From Liolophura sinensis (taxonomy: Eukaryota > Mollusca > Polyplacophora > Chitonida > Chitonidae), in assembly GCF_032854445.1 (NCBI RefSeq), contig NC_088304.1, forward strand, positions 21,367,850 through 21,431,849: a stretch of 64,000 bases of DNA, given 5' to 3'. Positions within the stretch are counted from its first letter, which is position 1, and the number at the start of each line of letters is the position of its first letter. The notes beneath the pieces are model-generated. The model worked only from the letters and a program-made list of their open reading frames with translations, did not search any database and was not told the origin of the DNA. This document shows positions 35,151 to 48,029 of this stretch, in pieces. The position numbers were made by a program, and so were the translations under genes.

Positions 35151-37090
35151 AACGCCAATGTGCTCGTCATGGTTGTTGTACAGCCGGATCCTAAGCCCGA
35201 CGATCGGTGTATGATGCGCGGAATGTACGAGATAATGGTCCGACGGTGAGCAAATATGCTGACACCATCCGCATATCATCCGGCCATCATATGCGGACGA
35301 TGGTCGGGTCATGTCACTATGATCGGCGTAGGACTTTACGACATTAACCGGTCTGCCATTCTGTTTTCTGACTTGCATATCAATTTTTACTTCCCGGAAA
35401 AAAATTGTGATGGGTGTGTGAAGGCCCTTCCACCTCCAATTAATGTACACTAGTTTTGTCCCACAACCTTCTGTAGGCAATAGTCATTATGAAATTATGT
35501 AAATCTGTTCCGATGTCATGGCTGTGGACGAGCTAGAATCAACTCTGTTCTGCATGTGGGAGGTACGTAATGCCCAATACATATAAGTATCACGCAGTAT
35601 TTGTTGAAACTATGAAACTGTTCCATCCTTGCCAGTCGAGTTTGAATTGGAGCAGTTTTGCAATCCCTAAGATCACACTGGTATTTTCATTTTATGCTTC
35701 CATGCATTTAGTAATCACTTGTCGAAAAAGACTCGGTGACCTTTCAATCCTCGTTACTCAGAGGCACCTGGTTAAAATGGCGAAGATGATCACTTCCAGC
35801 TGTCTAGAATGGAGTAGGACTTAAACAGTAACCTCGAACGCTGGACAAATTGTATACATGTACGTGTTGCAGGCTTCCTCTGGACTTACCATGGCCCGGT
35901 TATGTATAAATCCGTCAGATGAAGAACTCATCAATATAAGTTGTCAGCACATCTGCCACAGAATGGCCGTTATGCTACAATGCAATATTTCATAACAATT
36001 ATAAACTCTGATCAAGATACGCGGATCATCTGTGTATGGTTGCCGGAGGATCGTGTTACCATAGGAAGGGGAACAAGATGGGCGTATGGTCCAGGGACTT
36101 TCATCGCATCGTGGCGTATCGTAGGACCACGGTGGTTATGGGGTTTATGGTCAGCATCCTCATTTACACTCTGGCTCCATTGGCTCTCATCCCACGTACC
36201 CACTGGTTTGCTACTGGATCACAGGTGGTCGTCTGATGCGTATCGAGTGTTCAAGTGATGTGTATCGGGTGTTCAAGTGACGTATACTAGGTGTTCAAAT
36301 GACCTATTTATTTCGCAAATTCCATTTAAAAAAGGGCTACTTTTTAAAATAGATTTGGTATTTCTTGTTTGCTGCTGCTAGCATATGCACTAGAATGTTA
36401 GTCCCGTTACACCCTTCTATGGAAACCGGGTAAGGCCATCATCATGCCATCGTACTATCTATTCTCGGTACTGACATTTTTCAACAACAACAACGCTGTG
36501 TCGAGCATTACGCCCTTTGTCCTAACTATCTAAAACAAGTAAAGATAAACATGTTTCCATTTTCAGAATGGTGGAATTTTAATTGTTTAAGTCAATTTGT
36601 TATTTGCAATAATCAGAAAATATCTAAGAAAGCTTCTAAATTCTAAATTTACGTATCTGCACAAAATAATTTATTTAAAGCCGTAAATATTACACCGCTG
36701 GGGATTTTTTTTTTGTCCTGTGGTATTTGTTAAGAGAAATAGCCTTGCTGAGAAGTATCATTTTCCTTGAGTTCCCCAATACACCAAGCTCTGCAGGTAA
36801 AACGTATTTGAAGACTACATAAACATAAAAATTTCCAGCATTCTTTCAGGCTAACGTAGGTTGACTTATTGGTTATTAGAAAAACTTGCTAATTGGTTAA
36901 TACGAACATCTTAAGAATCTTCATATAAGACCACATTTATATCGCTAATATATAAGTGAAATACACAGTTTTACAAGCGTATATATGTGCGTCGCATAGT
37001 TTTGATTAAGGTGAATTTTAATATTTAGATAAACTCGTCCAACTTGAGTCTCTAAAACGTCGATTTCATCAAACGCTTGACTCTTGCCAA
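35151..37090. other. Intergenic, no gene recognised
   Basis: Contains three ~22-bp units (gtatcgggtgttcaagtgac) at 36239-36302. Several ORFs near 100 codons on both strands (35145-35480, 35941-36258) show no recognisable domain. Confidence 0.45.
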
Positions 37091-37192
37091 ACAATTTATT
37101 TATTTATTTATTTGATTTGTGTTTTACGCCGTACTCAAGAATATTTCACTTATACGACGGCGTCCAGCATTATGGTGGGTGGAAACCGGGAG
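37091..37192 (-). mobile_element. SINE family 1, 5'-truncated
   Basis: tttatttatttatttatttg, cgccgtactcaagaatattt, cagcattatggtgggtggaa, ending at gaaaccggga. Confidence 0.9.
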
Positions 37193-37216
37193 GGTCTTTT
37201 ACATGTGTTTACAGTG

Positions 37217-38460
37217 TGAATATTACATGTCGGAGTACAAAGGGGAACAATCTCGTGCTCCTAGAAATAAAATCATACCATAGTAATAAACACGATGTCA
37301 TTGTCAGCAGGAAATGACGCTCTAATTTCTTGTGGTACTCTTTTGTTTATTTGTTGATTTTTTTACATTCTCATAGCAACATTCCCCCCCCCCCCCCCTC
37401 CCTCCGGTATTGCGTGGAAACAGTCATTAAGATCTTTAGGTTATTTATAAGAACTAATGATATTTTACATCCAAGCTTACAGTTATATTTATTAATGTTG
37501 TAAACATCCATTATGTGATCGTCTGAGACATTGGGCTTAAATGACAATTTCCCTAAAGTTTGTGGAGGTTTAACTACGTGTACTGTCAATTTTTTTCTCT
37601 TTGTTTATTACCTGTAAATCATAAATTATCTGCGCTATAAAGTTGGCCTACATCTTTGTAAATTGTTTGAACCATTTGAAGATTTGGGAATTATTATACT
37701 GACAACTGAATCATTGTCTGGTATTTTTTATCATATCTGCCATGAGTACATTATGTAACCAATATTACTCATTAGCTATTTCCCACCTTACCATCCCTTA
37801 TTTATGAAAGCTTTTCATAAATAACCTAGCTGACACTTAATTAACTTCAGTGAATCATGATGCCATGATAGTTGTCTACACAAGGAAACGAAATCAGCGA
37901 ACTGAAAATGAGCCTTTATGATATGGAAGCTGGGATAAACCATCTTAAGTTAACTAATGAATTCGTTCGATATACTGATGAAAGTGTTTATGTATTGGAT
38001 TTAATTACAACGGATTGTATTGGTTACGTAATGGACCGTGGGGTTGCCTCACCAATGGCTAATCTCTGTGAACTCATGTATATATCGTTTATTTTCTATA
38101 TTAGTTTGTGTATATATGGTGTTTTATTAAGAAGAAATCCTTGTGGCTATTAGGTTCTTGGAAAATGAAAATGGAAATGGAAACGAAAAGGGAAATGGAA
38201 AGGGCAAATGAAAGGAAAAATGAAAATAGAAATGGGAAATGAAAGGAAAGGGGAAGAAAAGGGAAAGGAAAGTAAATGGAAAGGAAACGAAAGAAAAAGG
38301 AAATGAAAATGTTTAGTCTCCAGTTTTTTGTTTGGTTTCTCATATCCATGTATGGCTTTCATAACCCTAGCAATGCATATATTTAAGATAGACTTTTGCG
38401 AATGAAATGTCTCAAATAAGATTTTCTCATGTAACAATCTACTTTGCCTTTTGACATAAA
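37217..38460. repeat. Duplicated segment, copy A (partner at 40813-42850)
   Basis: Shares long near-identical blocks with the partner: 37222-37380 with 40813-40975, 37410-37745 with 41047-41370, 37790-38160 with 41745-42110, and the AG-rich tract plus 38320-38460 with the 42.65-42.85 kb end. Copy A lacks the SINE present in copy B. Confidence 0.88.
37945..38100 (+). pseudogene. Non-LTR retrotransposon endonuclease remnant
   Basis: Reads NEFVRYTDESVYVLDLITTD CIGYVMDRGVASPMANLCEL, shaped like the C-terminal part of LINE AP-endonucleases (P-T-R-x-T-x-x-S...LDLI-x-T...GV..P). No reverse transcriptase follows. Confidence 0.45.
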
Positions 38461-38780
38461 GAATAAAGAGAACTCTTTTGAGTATACTATAAAATATCAG
38501 TATATTGTTCCACTCATGTAACAGCCATCAGTTTTATGTGTGGAAATGGAAATAAAAAGGGAAATGGAAAGGGAAAATGAAAGGTAAAGTGAAAATGGAA
38601 CTGAAAATAGAAATGGGAAATGAAAATAGAAATGGGGAATGAAAGGAAAGAGAAGAAAAAAGAAAGGAAAGGAAATGAAAGGAAATGAAAGGAAAAGGAA
38701 AGGAAAAGGAAAGGAAAAAGGAATTTAATGGAAATGAAAATGAAATGAAAATATTTAGACTCCAGTTTTTTGTTTGGTTT
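38152..38780. repeat. Polypurine (AG-rich) tracts
   Basis: Long runs of gaaatggaaa-type sequence at 38152-38310 and 38540-38755, with no pyrimidines for long stretches; a third is at 42385-42650. The flanking tttagtctccagttttttgt is repeated after each. Confidence 0.85.
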
Positions 38781-38904
38781 CTCATATCGCTGTATGGCTT
38801 AAAATATCAGTTTTGTTCCACTCATGTAACAGCCATCAGTTTTATGTGTGATATGATGGGGAGCAAATCGTCGAGTGGGCGAAAGTCAGCCATGAATTTT
38901 TCAT

Positions 38905-39077
38905 TAGCCAAATTCAGCAGTCATTACTGTTGTCCAAAGTCAAAGTATAACAGCAGCAGACTTAGTTCAGTTATGCGATTGCTTTTGGGTTGCGTACAAA
39001 ATTGATTTGGATTAATGTGAAATCTGGTATTAAGTCTTAAAACAGTTTTGAACAACCGGGCCCTTTTAAGTAACATG
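38905..39077. repeat. Dispersed duplicate of 40057-40205
   Basis: Both contain aaattcagcagtcattactg, gttatgcgattgcttttgg and aacaaccgggcccttttaag, about 1.1 kb apart with a MITE between them. Confidence 0.85.
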
Positions 39078-39319
39078 TATCACCTGTTTAAGACAGCTCT
39101 TGCCCCTTGGACAGCCGACCACAAAATACCTGCAGCGACAGCAGCTTTTTGTAGACAACAATTTTTGCTTTTTGTGTAGGCGAAGTGGGGTGTTCATTGC
39201 ACGCATGTCTACCCAAGCAGAACCTAAGCAGACAAGCGGGGTTACATGTATTTTCCTGTTCTCTTCTTTCCAATCTTTAATGTTATTTGTATATAGAATG
39301 AAGTCTTCTTCTATTACTA

Positions 39320-39808
39320 CGGTGGCCCATATACGACATTTTCCTTTTTTCTTAGGTTTTGTAACCCTTTCTAGGTTTTCACCCAGGTGGAAACCCACGT
39401 GATACAAAAAGCCTCATTCTCGTTTCTGTGGGCAGAATGATGATGAGCTACAATATGTAATAACTTCAGTGGATGAGATAAGTCAGGGAATTCCACACGG
39501 CCTCCCTATAGAGTCCCAAAAATTTTATTTGTAGCCAAAAGGATTTCATTTTCCATTAATCACCCGTCCAAAAGTTCGGCTGCCCACGGAATGGAGAACA
39601 CGGTTTCTTGCATCACGTGAGTTTCCACCTGGGTAAAAAGGTTTTCATCCCAGTGAACCCAGGTGAAAACGTTTCCACCCAGGTGAGAACCGTTTCCACC
39701 CAGGTGAGAACCGTTTCCACCCAGGTGAAAAGGTTTTCAACCAAGTGGAAACCTAAGAAAAAGTTACAAAAGTTAAGAAAAAGGGAAAATGTCGCATATG
39801 GGCCACCG
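39320..39808. mobile_element. Foldback MITE (489 bp, ~46-bp terminal inverted repeats, TA flanks)
   Basis: The left end cggtggcccatatacgacat tttcc and the right end, read on the other strand, cggtggcccatatgcgacat tttccc continue alike for about 46 bases. TA sits on both sides (39318-39319, 39809-39810), suggesting a TA target duplication. Inside are 21-bp repeats (gtttccacccaggtgagaac) and a second inverted pair around the cacgtga motif. No transposase. Confidence 0.8.
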
Positions 39809-41415
39809 TAGGTTACACACGATAAATTGCGATCACTATATAAAGTTGAAAGCCTTTATTTGAACCATCGTGTAATCGTCTGCGAGTGGTGAGTCGGTCG
39901 ATGGATCGAGTTTTTAGTCAGCGCACTCGTCTTTTTCAAACGGTTTGAAGTAACTCACAGGTGAGAATTACTTTTCTAGGAATATATTTTGTAAAGAAAT
40001 GTCATAAGTTTGATAGCATTTTTTACTCTACATGGCGTGGGTAAGCGTAGCGAAATTCAGCAGTCATTACTGTTGTCCAAAGTCAGATTTAGTTCAGTTA
40101 TGCGATTGCTTTTGGATTAAGTACAAAATTGATTTGGATTAAAGTGAAATCTGGTATTAGGTCTTAAAAGAGTTTTGAACAACCGGGCCCTTTTAAGTGA
40201 CATATATTAACTGTCTAATTATTATACAATGTTGAATTTAACATTCTTTATTAGGGAAATATTTACATGTATGATGATACGTTTTCCTCACGCCATTAAA
40301 ACACGTTGCTTGAAGAGAGCATTTTTCAGGGGCCTTGGAGTCATTCAAAGTTAGTATACGACATTCTGTATGTTTGTTAAATTCGAAAATTGGTTAAATC
40401 CAAGTACAGACTATCCATATACACATTTACAGCACCAGGTTACACACATGGCACGTACACTAAAAAAAATTAATCTGTTAATTTTAACCGAATGTCTGTT
40501 ATCTGAGTGATGCCAGAATGTGTTGTGTTATTATAATATAATATTCCGTCATATTCAACATAATATCTTGTTAATCTAATAGACCCCTTTATATTAAAGT
40601 AATAGAATATGTGTGTTATATTTAAGAGAAAAATCTATCGCGATAACAGAATACATTTTAGTATCACCCAGACAACCGACTTACCGTTAAATTAATAGAT
40701 TAACTTTTGAGTGTACAGTGTAGTATACACCTGGCGGAGGTATGCTCTTTATGTGATCCCACAAATACCTCGGCAAGGTTGACCTGTAAGAGGATTCGCT
40801 ACATAACTCTTTGAGTATTACATGTCGGAGTATAAAGGGGAAAAAATCTCGTGTTTCTGGAAATGAAATCATGTCATGGTAAAAAACACGATGTCATTGT
40901 CAGCAGGAAATGACGCTCTAATTTCTTGTGGTACTCTTTTGTTTATTTGTTGATTTTTTTACATTCTCATAGTAAAAATCCCCCCCCCCCCGGGGTACTT
41001 CCCCCTCATGCTATATATATAGTATTGTGCCTTTCCTTGCGCTAGTTGTTATTGCGTGAAAACAGTCACTAAGATCTTTAGGTTATTTATAATAACTAAT
41101 GATATTTTACATCCAAGCTTACAGTTATATTTATTAATGTTGTAAACATCCATTATGTGATCGTCTGAGACATTGGGCTTAAATGACAATTTCCCTAAAG
41201 TTTGTGGAGGTTTAAGCACATTTACTTTCAATTTTTTTTTCTCTTTTTTTATTACCTGTAAATCATAAATTATCTGCACTATAAAGTTGGCCTACATGGG
41301 AATTATTATACTGACAACTGAATCATTGTCTGGTATTTTTATCATATCTGCCATGAGTACATTATGTAACCAATATTTCTCATTAGCTATACACATGGCG
41401 ATCGTAATGAAATGT

Positions 41416-42070
41416 GGTGATGTACATACAAACCCGGGACCCCCCAAATCGGCATAATTTTCCTTGTAGCCGTTCTAATGCTCGGAGTTTACTTGCCCAA
41501 GGTGATGATCAGCTCTCGTCTTATTTTATGCTCCACTATGTTATCAAATAAAAATAATTGTAATGTTATTTATGTTAGTGAATCTTAGATTAGTGATGAT
41601 GTTCCTGACGATACAGTTAATCTATTTGGGTACCGTATTGAAAGAAAGGACAGAGACAGACGCGGAAGTGTGGCAATTCTCTTAATATGACTAGATGTAA
41701 GGATCAAACGCGTGCTGATTGTAGCGTGCTATCGCTCACCTAACCATCCCCTATTTATTAAAGCTTTTCATAAATAACCTAGTTGACACTTAATTAACTT
41801 CGGTGAATCATGATACCATGATAGTTGTCTACACAAGGAAACGAAATCAGCGAACTGAAAATGAGCCTTTATGATATGGAAGCTGGGAAAAAAAACTCTT
41901 AAGCTAACTAATGAATTCGTTCGATATACTGATGAAAGTGCTTATGTATTGGATTTAATTATAACGGATTGTATTGGTTACGTAATTGACCGTGGGGTTG
42001 CCTCACCAATGGCTAATCTCTGTGAACTCATGTATATATCGTTTATTTTCTATATTAATTTGTGTATATA
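41416..42070 (+). pseudogene. LINE remnant: start motif and endonuclease pieces
   Basis: GDVHTNPGPPKS (41416-41451) resembles the conserved start of many LINE second ORFs. DDVPDDTVNLFGYRIERKDR DRRGSVAIL (41595-41690) resembles the mid-endonuclease, and NEFVRYTDESAYVLDLIITD its C-terminal part. Frames are interrupted. Confidence 0.5.
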
Positions 42071-42105
42071 TGTTGTTTTATTAAGAAGAAATCTTTGTGG
42101 TTATT

Positions 42106-42373
42106 TTTTTTTTTTTTTTGGTAGGTGTTTTACGCCGTACTCAATGATATTTCACTTATACGACGGCGGCCAGCATTATGGTGGGTGGAAATCGGGCAGA
42201 GCTCGGGGGAAACCCACGACCATCCGCAGGTTGCCGGCAGACCTTCCCACGTACGGCCGGAGAGGAAGGCAGCATGAGCTGGTCTTGAACTCACAGCGAC
42301 CGCATTGGTGAGAGGCTTCTGGGTCATTACGCTGCGCTAGCGCGCTAACCGACTGCGCCACGGAGGCCCCTCC
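42106..42373 (-). mobile_element. SINE family 1, full length, target-site duplication and empty-site partner
   Basis: Poly-T tail at the left, core cagcattatggtgggtggaa, B-box region (cttgaactcacagcgacc on plus) and a perfect A box (ccgactgcgcca on plus). ttgtggttatt flanks it (42095-42105, 42374-42384). The homologous position in copy A (38141-38151, ttgtggctatt) is uninterrupted. Confidence 0.97.
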
Positions 42374-42850
42374 TTGTGGTTATTAGGTTCTTGGAAAATG
42401 AAAATGGAAATGGAAATAAAAAGGGAAATGGAAAGTGAAACTGAAAGGTAAAGTGAAAATGGAACTGAAAATAGAAATGGGAAATGAAAATAGAAATGGG
42501 GAATGAAAGGAAAGGGAAAGAAAAGGGAAAGGAAAGTAAATGGAAAGGAAATGAAAGGAAATGAAAGGAAAAGGAAAGGAAAAGAAAAGGAAACGGAAAT
42601 GAAAAAGGAATTTAATGAAAATGAAAAGGAAATGAAAATAAAATGAAAATATTTAAACTCCAGTTTTTTGTTTGGTTTCTCATATCGCTGTATGGCTTTC
42701 ATAACCCTAGCAATGCATATATTAAAGATTGACTTTTGCTGATGAAATGTCTCAAATAAGATTTTCCCATCTGACAATCTACTCTGCCTTTTGACATAAA
42801 GAATAAAGAAAAGTCTTTACAGTATACTATAAAATATCAGTATATTGTTC

Positions 42851-44130
42851 CACTCATGTAACAGCCATCAGTTTCATGTGTGATATGATGGGGAGCAAAT
42901 CGTCGAGTGTGGGCAAGTCAGCTATGAATTTTTCCACATATGACGCATAGATTTGCACTGACTGGAGCTTGCAAAATGCACGACAGAGGTACGTGATGTC
43001 AAGCTAGCGAACTTCACGTAAGATCAAATCATATGTCATACCAGTGGATCGCTTGGACCATTTACAACATTGCGCTCAGAACTGTGGAGCCGGTAGAATC
43101 TGGGAGATTTTCCGCAGGTTTGAGGGTACAGTAGAACCAACACCGTGTAAATCCTACACTAAAAAACAATCTGATAATTTGAAAAGTCTGGTGTCCGTGT
43201 GATGCTATAAGGTATTTTTGTGCTTTTAGATATGTAATAGTACATGTATTTTATGCAACATAATATTCTCTCCAATACAATCTCTATGTTAAATTGATAG
43301 AATATAGCCTACATGTGCTATATATTTAACAGTACAATCTGCTGCAAGGACAGCATACATTCTAGGATCACTCCGATAACATTTTTCTGTTAAATTTAAC
43401 ATATTTATTTATTTATTTATTTTTGAGAGCAGCGATAATCTGACAGGTGAGGGAAACAATTATGTAAAGTAGCTTAGAGGTTGTGCTGGCTAAAATTTAA
43501 GCCCTAAGGTTTCAGTAGGAAAGTTGAGGAGAGTCGGAAAATGGGAATGGTGACGGTGTGGTGGAATGCTGAGGGTTGGGGCGGGGGTGGGCGGTGTTTT
43601 ATGTGGCGGTGTCCGTTTTCCGCTAACCGTTCTCGTCTTTCAGTGAAATATTCTTGAGGGTACGACCCTAAATTCTAATCAGTAAATTAATCAATACATC
43701 GATCCATCTATCACCCGAAGAGATCACCCTTCACTTAACCTCATGCATGTGCGTCAGCAAAGAGATGTGAAGATAGTCTTGTATTATCACATTCCTATCG
43801 AGGAAGAATGTCATGACCTCAGTGATATATTTATTTCCCGGTTTGACGTATTATTGTCCCTCATCAGTTCTACACATTAGGTATCAACTCTCAAGGTAAG
43901 TCAATCATTCTTACTGTTAACATCTTACAAGTGTTTTTCGGCCTTTTATATCCTTTACAGAGCGAAGGAAAAGATGCGGTCGGTATAAAGTAAACTTGTA
44001 TTGACGACTTTCGTGTATGTTAGAGCTGTCTGCGCATGCTTATAATACACGCCATGAATCATGGTGGCCAACGTGGTTACATTTAAATCTCCATGTCTTA
44101 ACACAAAAGGACACAAGCCAGCGGAGTGCA
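42851..44130. other. Intergenic, no gene recognised
   Basis: A short tttatttattt run at 43403 and a possible eroded SINE 3' end near 43640 (gtgaaatattcttgagggta). No coding evidence. Confidence 0.45.
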
Positions 44131-44369
44131 ATGAGCATCTCACCAATGCAGTCGCTGTGAGATCAAACCCAGCTGATACTGGTCTCTTCTCCGGCCGTGT
44201 GTGAGAAGATCTGTCAACAAACTGTGGATGATCGTGTGTTTCCCCCGTGTTCTGCCCGGTTTCCTCTCACCATAGTGCTGGCCGCCGTTGAAATATGTGC
44301 TGAAATATGTGCTGAAATATTCTTGAGTACGGTGTAAAACACCTATCAAGGAAATAAATAAATCAAAAA
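44131..44369 (+). mobile_element. SINE family 1, near full length
   Basis: caatgcagtcgctgtgagat caaacccagctgatactgg, ctgcccggtttcctctcacc, a small internal duplication (gaaatatgtgct twice), gagtacggtgtaaaacacct and an aaataaataaatc tail. Confidence 0.88.
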
Positions 44370-44964
44370 GAACACAAATTATACCATGTTACCCAGCTAC
44401 TTTACACAAACTTTGTGTCTTTTTGTGTCCTATTTTCCCCAGACTTAAAAATGAATGAAAACAATGCTTATATATACTGAAGATTTTTGGCATCATTTAG
44501 CGCAAATCGTACCGAATTTTTCCTACTATAAGAGAATAGTCAAAATAATTACCTTATACATAATATCAACCTAATCTATGCACGTGTTTACGGCGTTCAA
44601 AATTGGTATTAAATTTCTTAAATGTTGTAAAGCGGGCTGCATTATCTTTTTCAACAAAAAGCAACTTTGGAATCATTTTTACCGCTATCAGTTGCACAGA
44701 TACCCGTGTGATATTTACCGAAAGGCAATAATTTGAGCTATTCTTAGTAAACTTTGATTTAATTAGTGAATAGGGATTTTTGGGGTATGGCCTCTTTAAC
44801 ATTATTGTTATTAAATTTAGCATGCACTTTAACTGTACTAGTTTAACGTTACGTGCTGTGACAATGATGAAGGGGAGTCTATCATCAGAATCATTATCAT
44901 GATGGAATAGGTCAATATATATTGAATTTCCGACACTGAAATAAAGAGAACAGTGAAAATGTTG

Positions 44965-45046
44965 GCTCGAGTAAGACTCGAACTCACGACTTAGGGAGAG
45001 GCTTGACGCCATAAGTCGTAACTTAGTCTCACTCGACCGAGCATTT
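44965..45046 (-). tRNA. tRNA-like sequence, probably a pseudogene or SINE head
   Basis: The minus strand has a T-arm-like gtgagttcgagtcttac (five-pair stem) and ends that can form a short gctcg/cgagc acceptor-like stem. The middle does not fold into a normal anticodon arm with a 7-base loop. Confidence 0.25.
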
Positions 45047-45099
45047 CGATTGGTCTCGAAACAGTGTTGGAGTGTCTACATATGCCAGAGTCGCTGCGC

Positions 45100-46908
45100 T
45101 ATAAGTATTCTACTGGAACGACTTGCACGAAGCACCCGTGTCTTCAGCTGTAGACTAGAGTTTCCTCTGCAAATGGCCAAAGAGATGACATTCACTCAAC
45201 TTACCCACAAATTAAGTCAAAACAACCTTACTCTCGTCAGCTATCGATTAAGCATTCATCAAGGGACAAAATATTGTTATAAAGATTTCTGTTTAGCGCT
45301 TGCCGAATGAAAGACAGTTGTTACAACAACGACAACAAGCTTTCCTTGGCACATAGGCCCTATGGGCAGGGATAGCAAAGCCACATTATCCCCATGGAGA
45401 CATAGCGAATTTTGAAGCCCGTCACCACCGTAATGCCACCAGTCCATAAATACAAACTTCCTAGGAAAAATTCACTTACCTGTATGCTAAAGCATAATCA
45501 AAGCACTTTCCCCTTATTCTGGAAGGGCCAAAAATGTACGACACTGTATACTGCACAATTTGTACCTACATTTAACTGATTCTTTAAGAACGAAAGCTTA
45601 ACAAATAATACCATTCTTCCCTAAAACGATACTTAAATGTGTATTCACAAAAATTCTTAGCAAAATAAGAAGGAAAAAGAAGGAAAATTCTTCAAAGTTA
45701 AGAATTTATCAGGCATCGTGCTAACTGCAAAACTCTTTAAAAATATGGACAGCGTGTTGTCAGGTGAACATCATTATATTCATTCAAGCAATCTTTTCCG
45801 TCCTTAATTTGGCGTCGATAAGCTGTTGTTGTTAAAATTAGTAAAATTTAAGAAATTCTTTGTGATTTAAGTGTCCAAAAATCATTGCATGAAATTTAAA
45901 GGTGGAGAAAGCATTAAAATTTCAGAAAAAACAATGGAAAAAGTTAGTTGTGAATGTGATCTTCAATATTTTATTCGAATTTTTAAGAGAAAAAGACACC
46001 TTAGTATGATGTTTGCATAGTGGGTATTTTGGATCGCCTTTTCGTATAAACAGTCTTTTTTAAATAATGCGTTTAACAAATATATGTGCCTTAGAGTTCC
46101 GTCTTTTCAGCTAACAAATGTTTTCAGCCTTGATTTTGATCACATTTATATTGTTAATACATTCATAAATGTTATCATAATATAAGTTAAATGCATATGT
46201 TTGGAAACAAACATTCAAATAAATTTATTTGACATCCATCACATACTGATTCAGAACATTATTATGCAACGCCGACAAATACCGATATGTAGTCCCAAAT
46301 ATCAATCATACAAAATATTTTCAAATACACTTTTATCCTGAAAAAAAAACCCCCAAAAATATTAAAGACCATATTTGCAAATAAGTTCTGATGCTTATAT
46401 GATTTGACATCATTTTTCTGTTTTCCCCTTTAAGAAATTCTTAAGCATGAAGAAGATTGTGTGAATAGTGCTTAATGCGCGTTAGGAGTGTTGTTCTTAT
46501 AAAAAAAAACCTTTTTGTAAATATTTCTTGGCGTTAGGAAATTCTTAAGAATCTTTATGAATACGGGCCCTGGTTGCCATGTGCAATGTGCACTTATAGC
46601 GCTGCGTGCGGAATGCCCTGCAGCCTACACAGGTGACATGAGTTCAGTCAACCAAACGATACAAGGCTAAAAGCTTATCTGATCTGACAGCTTCTTAATC
46701 ACGGCTGGGTAACCCTCAGTGATACCTTTCTTAAATTTAACACATCTCTAGAACTGAACACGCCTTCTTCACTTCAGTTTTAAAAATGCAGCTAAACGTA
46801 TGTGCACGTGCAAAATTAAACACGGTCGACAACTGTCAAACGCTTGTGTTGGAAAGCATTGCTGGCGGTGAGCTCACCTGGGGCGTGGATATCCGGTCGT
46901 TCGTGAGC
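45100..46908. other. Intergenic AT-rich sequence, nothing recognised
   Basis: Low-complexity A/T sequence around 45.6-46.6 kb; no array, SINE or exon seen. Confidence 0.45.
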
Positions 46909-47370
46909 AGATAATGTACTTGTCATAGATAAAGTACTGCTAATAGATAGTGTACTTGAAACAGATAATTTACTTGCGGTAGACAGTGCAATTGTAGCAA
47001 TTGTAGCAATTTTGTTCGGAATAAAAAGAAAGTTACTTAGAGATAAAAAAAAATGTGATGATTGCTACGAGGCCATTATCTGCTGCAAGTACATTATCTA
47101 TTACCGGTACATTGTCTTCTACAAGTACATTGTCTGTTACAGGTACATTACCTGCTACAAGTAGATGTACATTACCTGCTACAAGTACATTATCTATTAC
47201 CGGTACATTGTCTGTTACAGGTACATTACCTGCTACAAGTAGATGTACATTGCATGCTACAAGTACATTATCTATTACAGGTACATTATCTGCTACAAGC
47301 TGATGTACACTACCTGCTACAGATACATTATCTATTACAGGTACATTACCTGCTACAAGTAGATGTGCAC
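46909..47370. repeat. 18-bp minisatellite with inverted halves
   Basis: 47085-47370 is tacattatctgctacaag and variants; 46909-47005 has the same repeat in reverse (gataatgtacttgtc...). About 80 bases separate the two orientations. Confidence 0.85.
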
Positions 47371-47545
47371 TTTACATAGTCTGAGATATTAGTTTTGCTC
47401 TTTACCATTTCAAAATTCTTGTATATTTGTTCCAGTTCAGGCTGTATGTTTCGTTAACTGTTGTCATTTTAGTGGGAAAATGTCTATGACACCGGGGTGT
47501 TGCTGTATCATATACGTGTGCATGTATGTGTATGATCATTGGTTT

Positions 47546-47652
47546 TCCCACCGGGCTCTGCCCGGTATCCTCCCACAATAATGCTGGCCACCGTTGCATA
47601 ATTGAAATATTCTTGATATCAAATAAAATAAATAAATAAATAAATAAATAAG
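47546..47652 (+). mobile_element. SINE family 1, 3' fragment
   Basis: gggctctgcccggtatcctc, caataatgctggccaccgtt, caaataaaataaataaataa tail. Confidence 0.88.
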
Positions 47653-47833
47653 TGTGATCACTAGGCTCGAGCAGGACTTCGCTTTAAAACCGTATTACAA
47701 ACACATCTGTTGAGAATAAATGAATTTTATGGCTTAGCACCACTTTGGCTGTATTGATTTATTTATGAAGGTTTATGTGGAAAAGTAAATGAGATAATTT
47801 TATTGAAGACATTTTCCTTATTACATTTTCCTT

Positions 47834-47834
<1 letters not shown>

Positions 47835-47913
<79 letters not shown>

Positions 47914-47939
47914 ATACATTGGTAACATGTATATATATG

Positions 47940-48027
<88 letters not shown>
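47835..48027. repeat. TA dinucleotide microsatellite in two blocks
   Basis: Runs of (TA)n at about 47849-47910 and 47941-48027, separated by tttaatacattggtaacatg. The alternating YI ORF over it is a by-product. Confidence 0.95.

Positions 48028-48029
<2 letters not shown>

Larger units (their letters stand above)
40813..42850. repeat. Duplicated segment, copy B
   Basis: Partner of 37217-38460. It carries about 350 extra bases of LINE sequence (41390-41745) and a SINE (42106-42373) that copy A lacks. Confidence 0.88.

Noticed and set aside
38101-42777. Phe/Ser-rich minus ORFs
   Set aside because: Antisense of polypurine tracts; composition alone explains them.
44965-45046. Functional tRNA gene
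   Set aside because: The T-arm and part of the acceptor stem can be drawn, but no proper anticodon arm; kept only as a low-confidence tRNA-like feature.
47055-47379. Overlapping plus ORFs (82 and 105 codons) with Ser/Thr- or Leu/His-rich repeats
   Set aside because: 18-bp minisatellite read in two frames.
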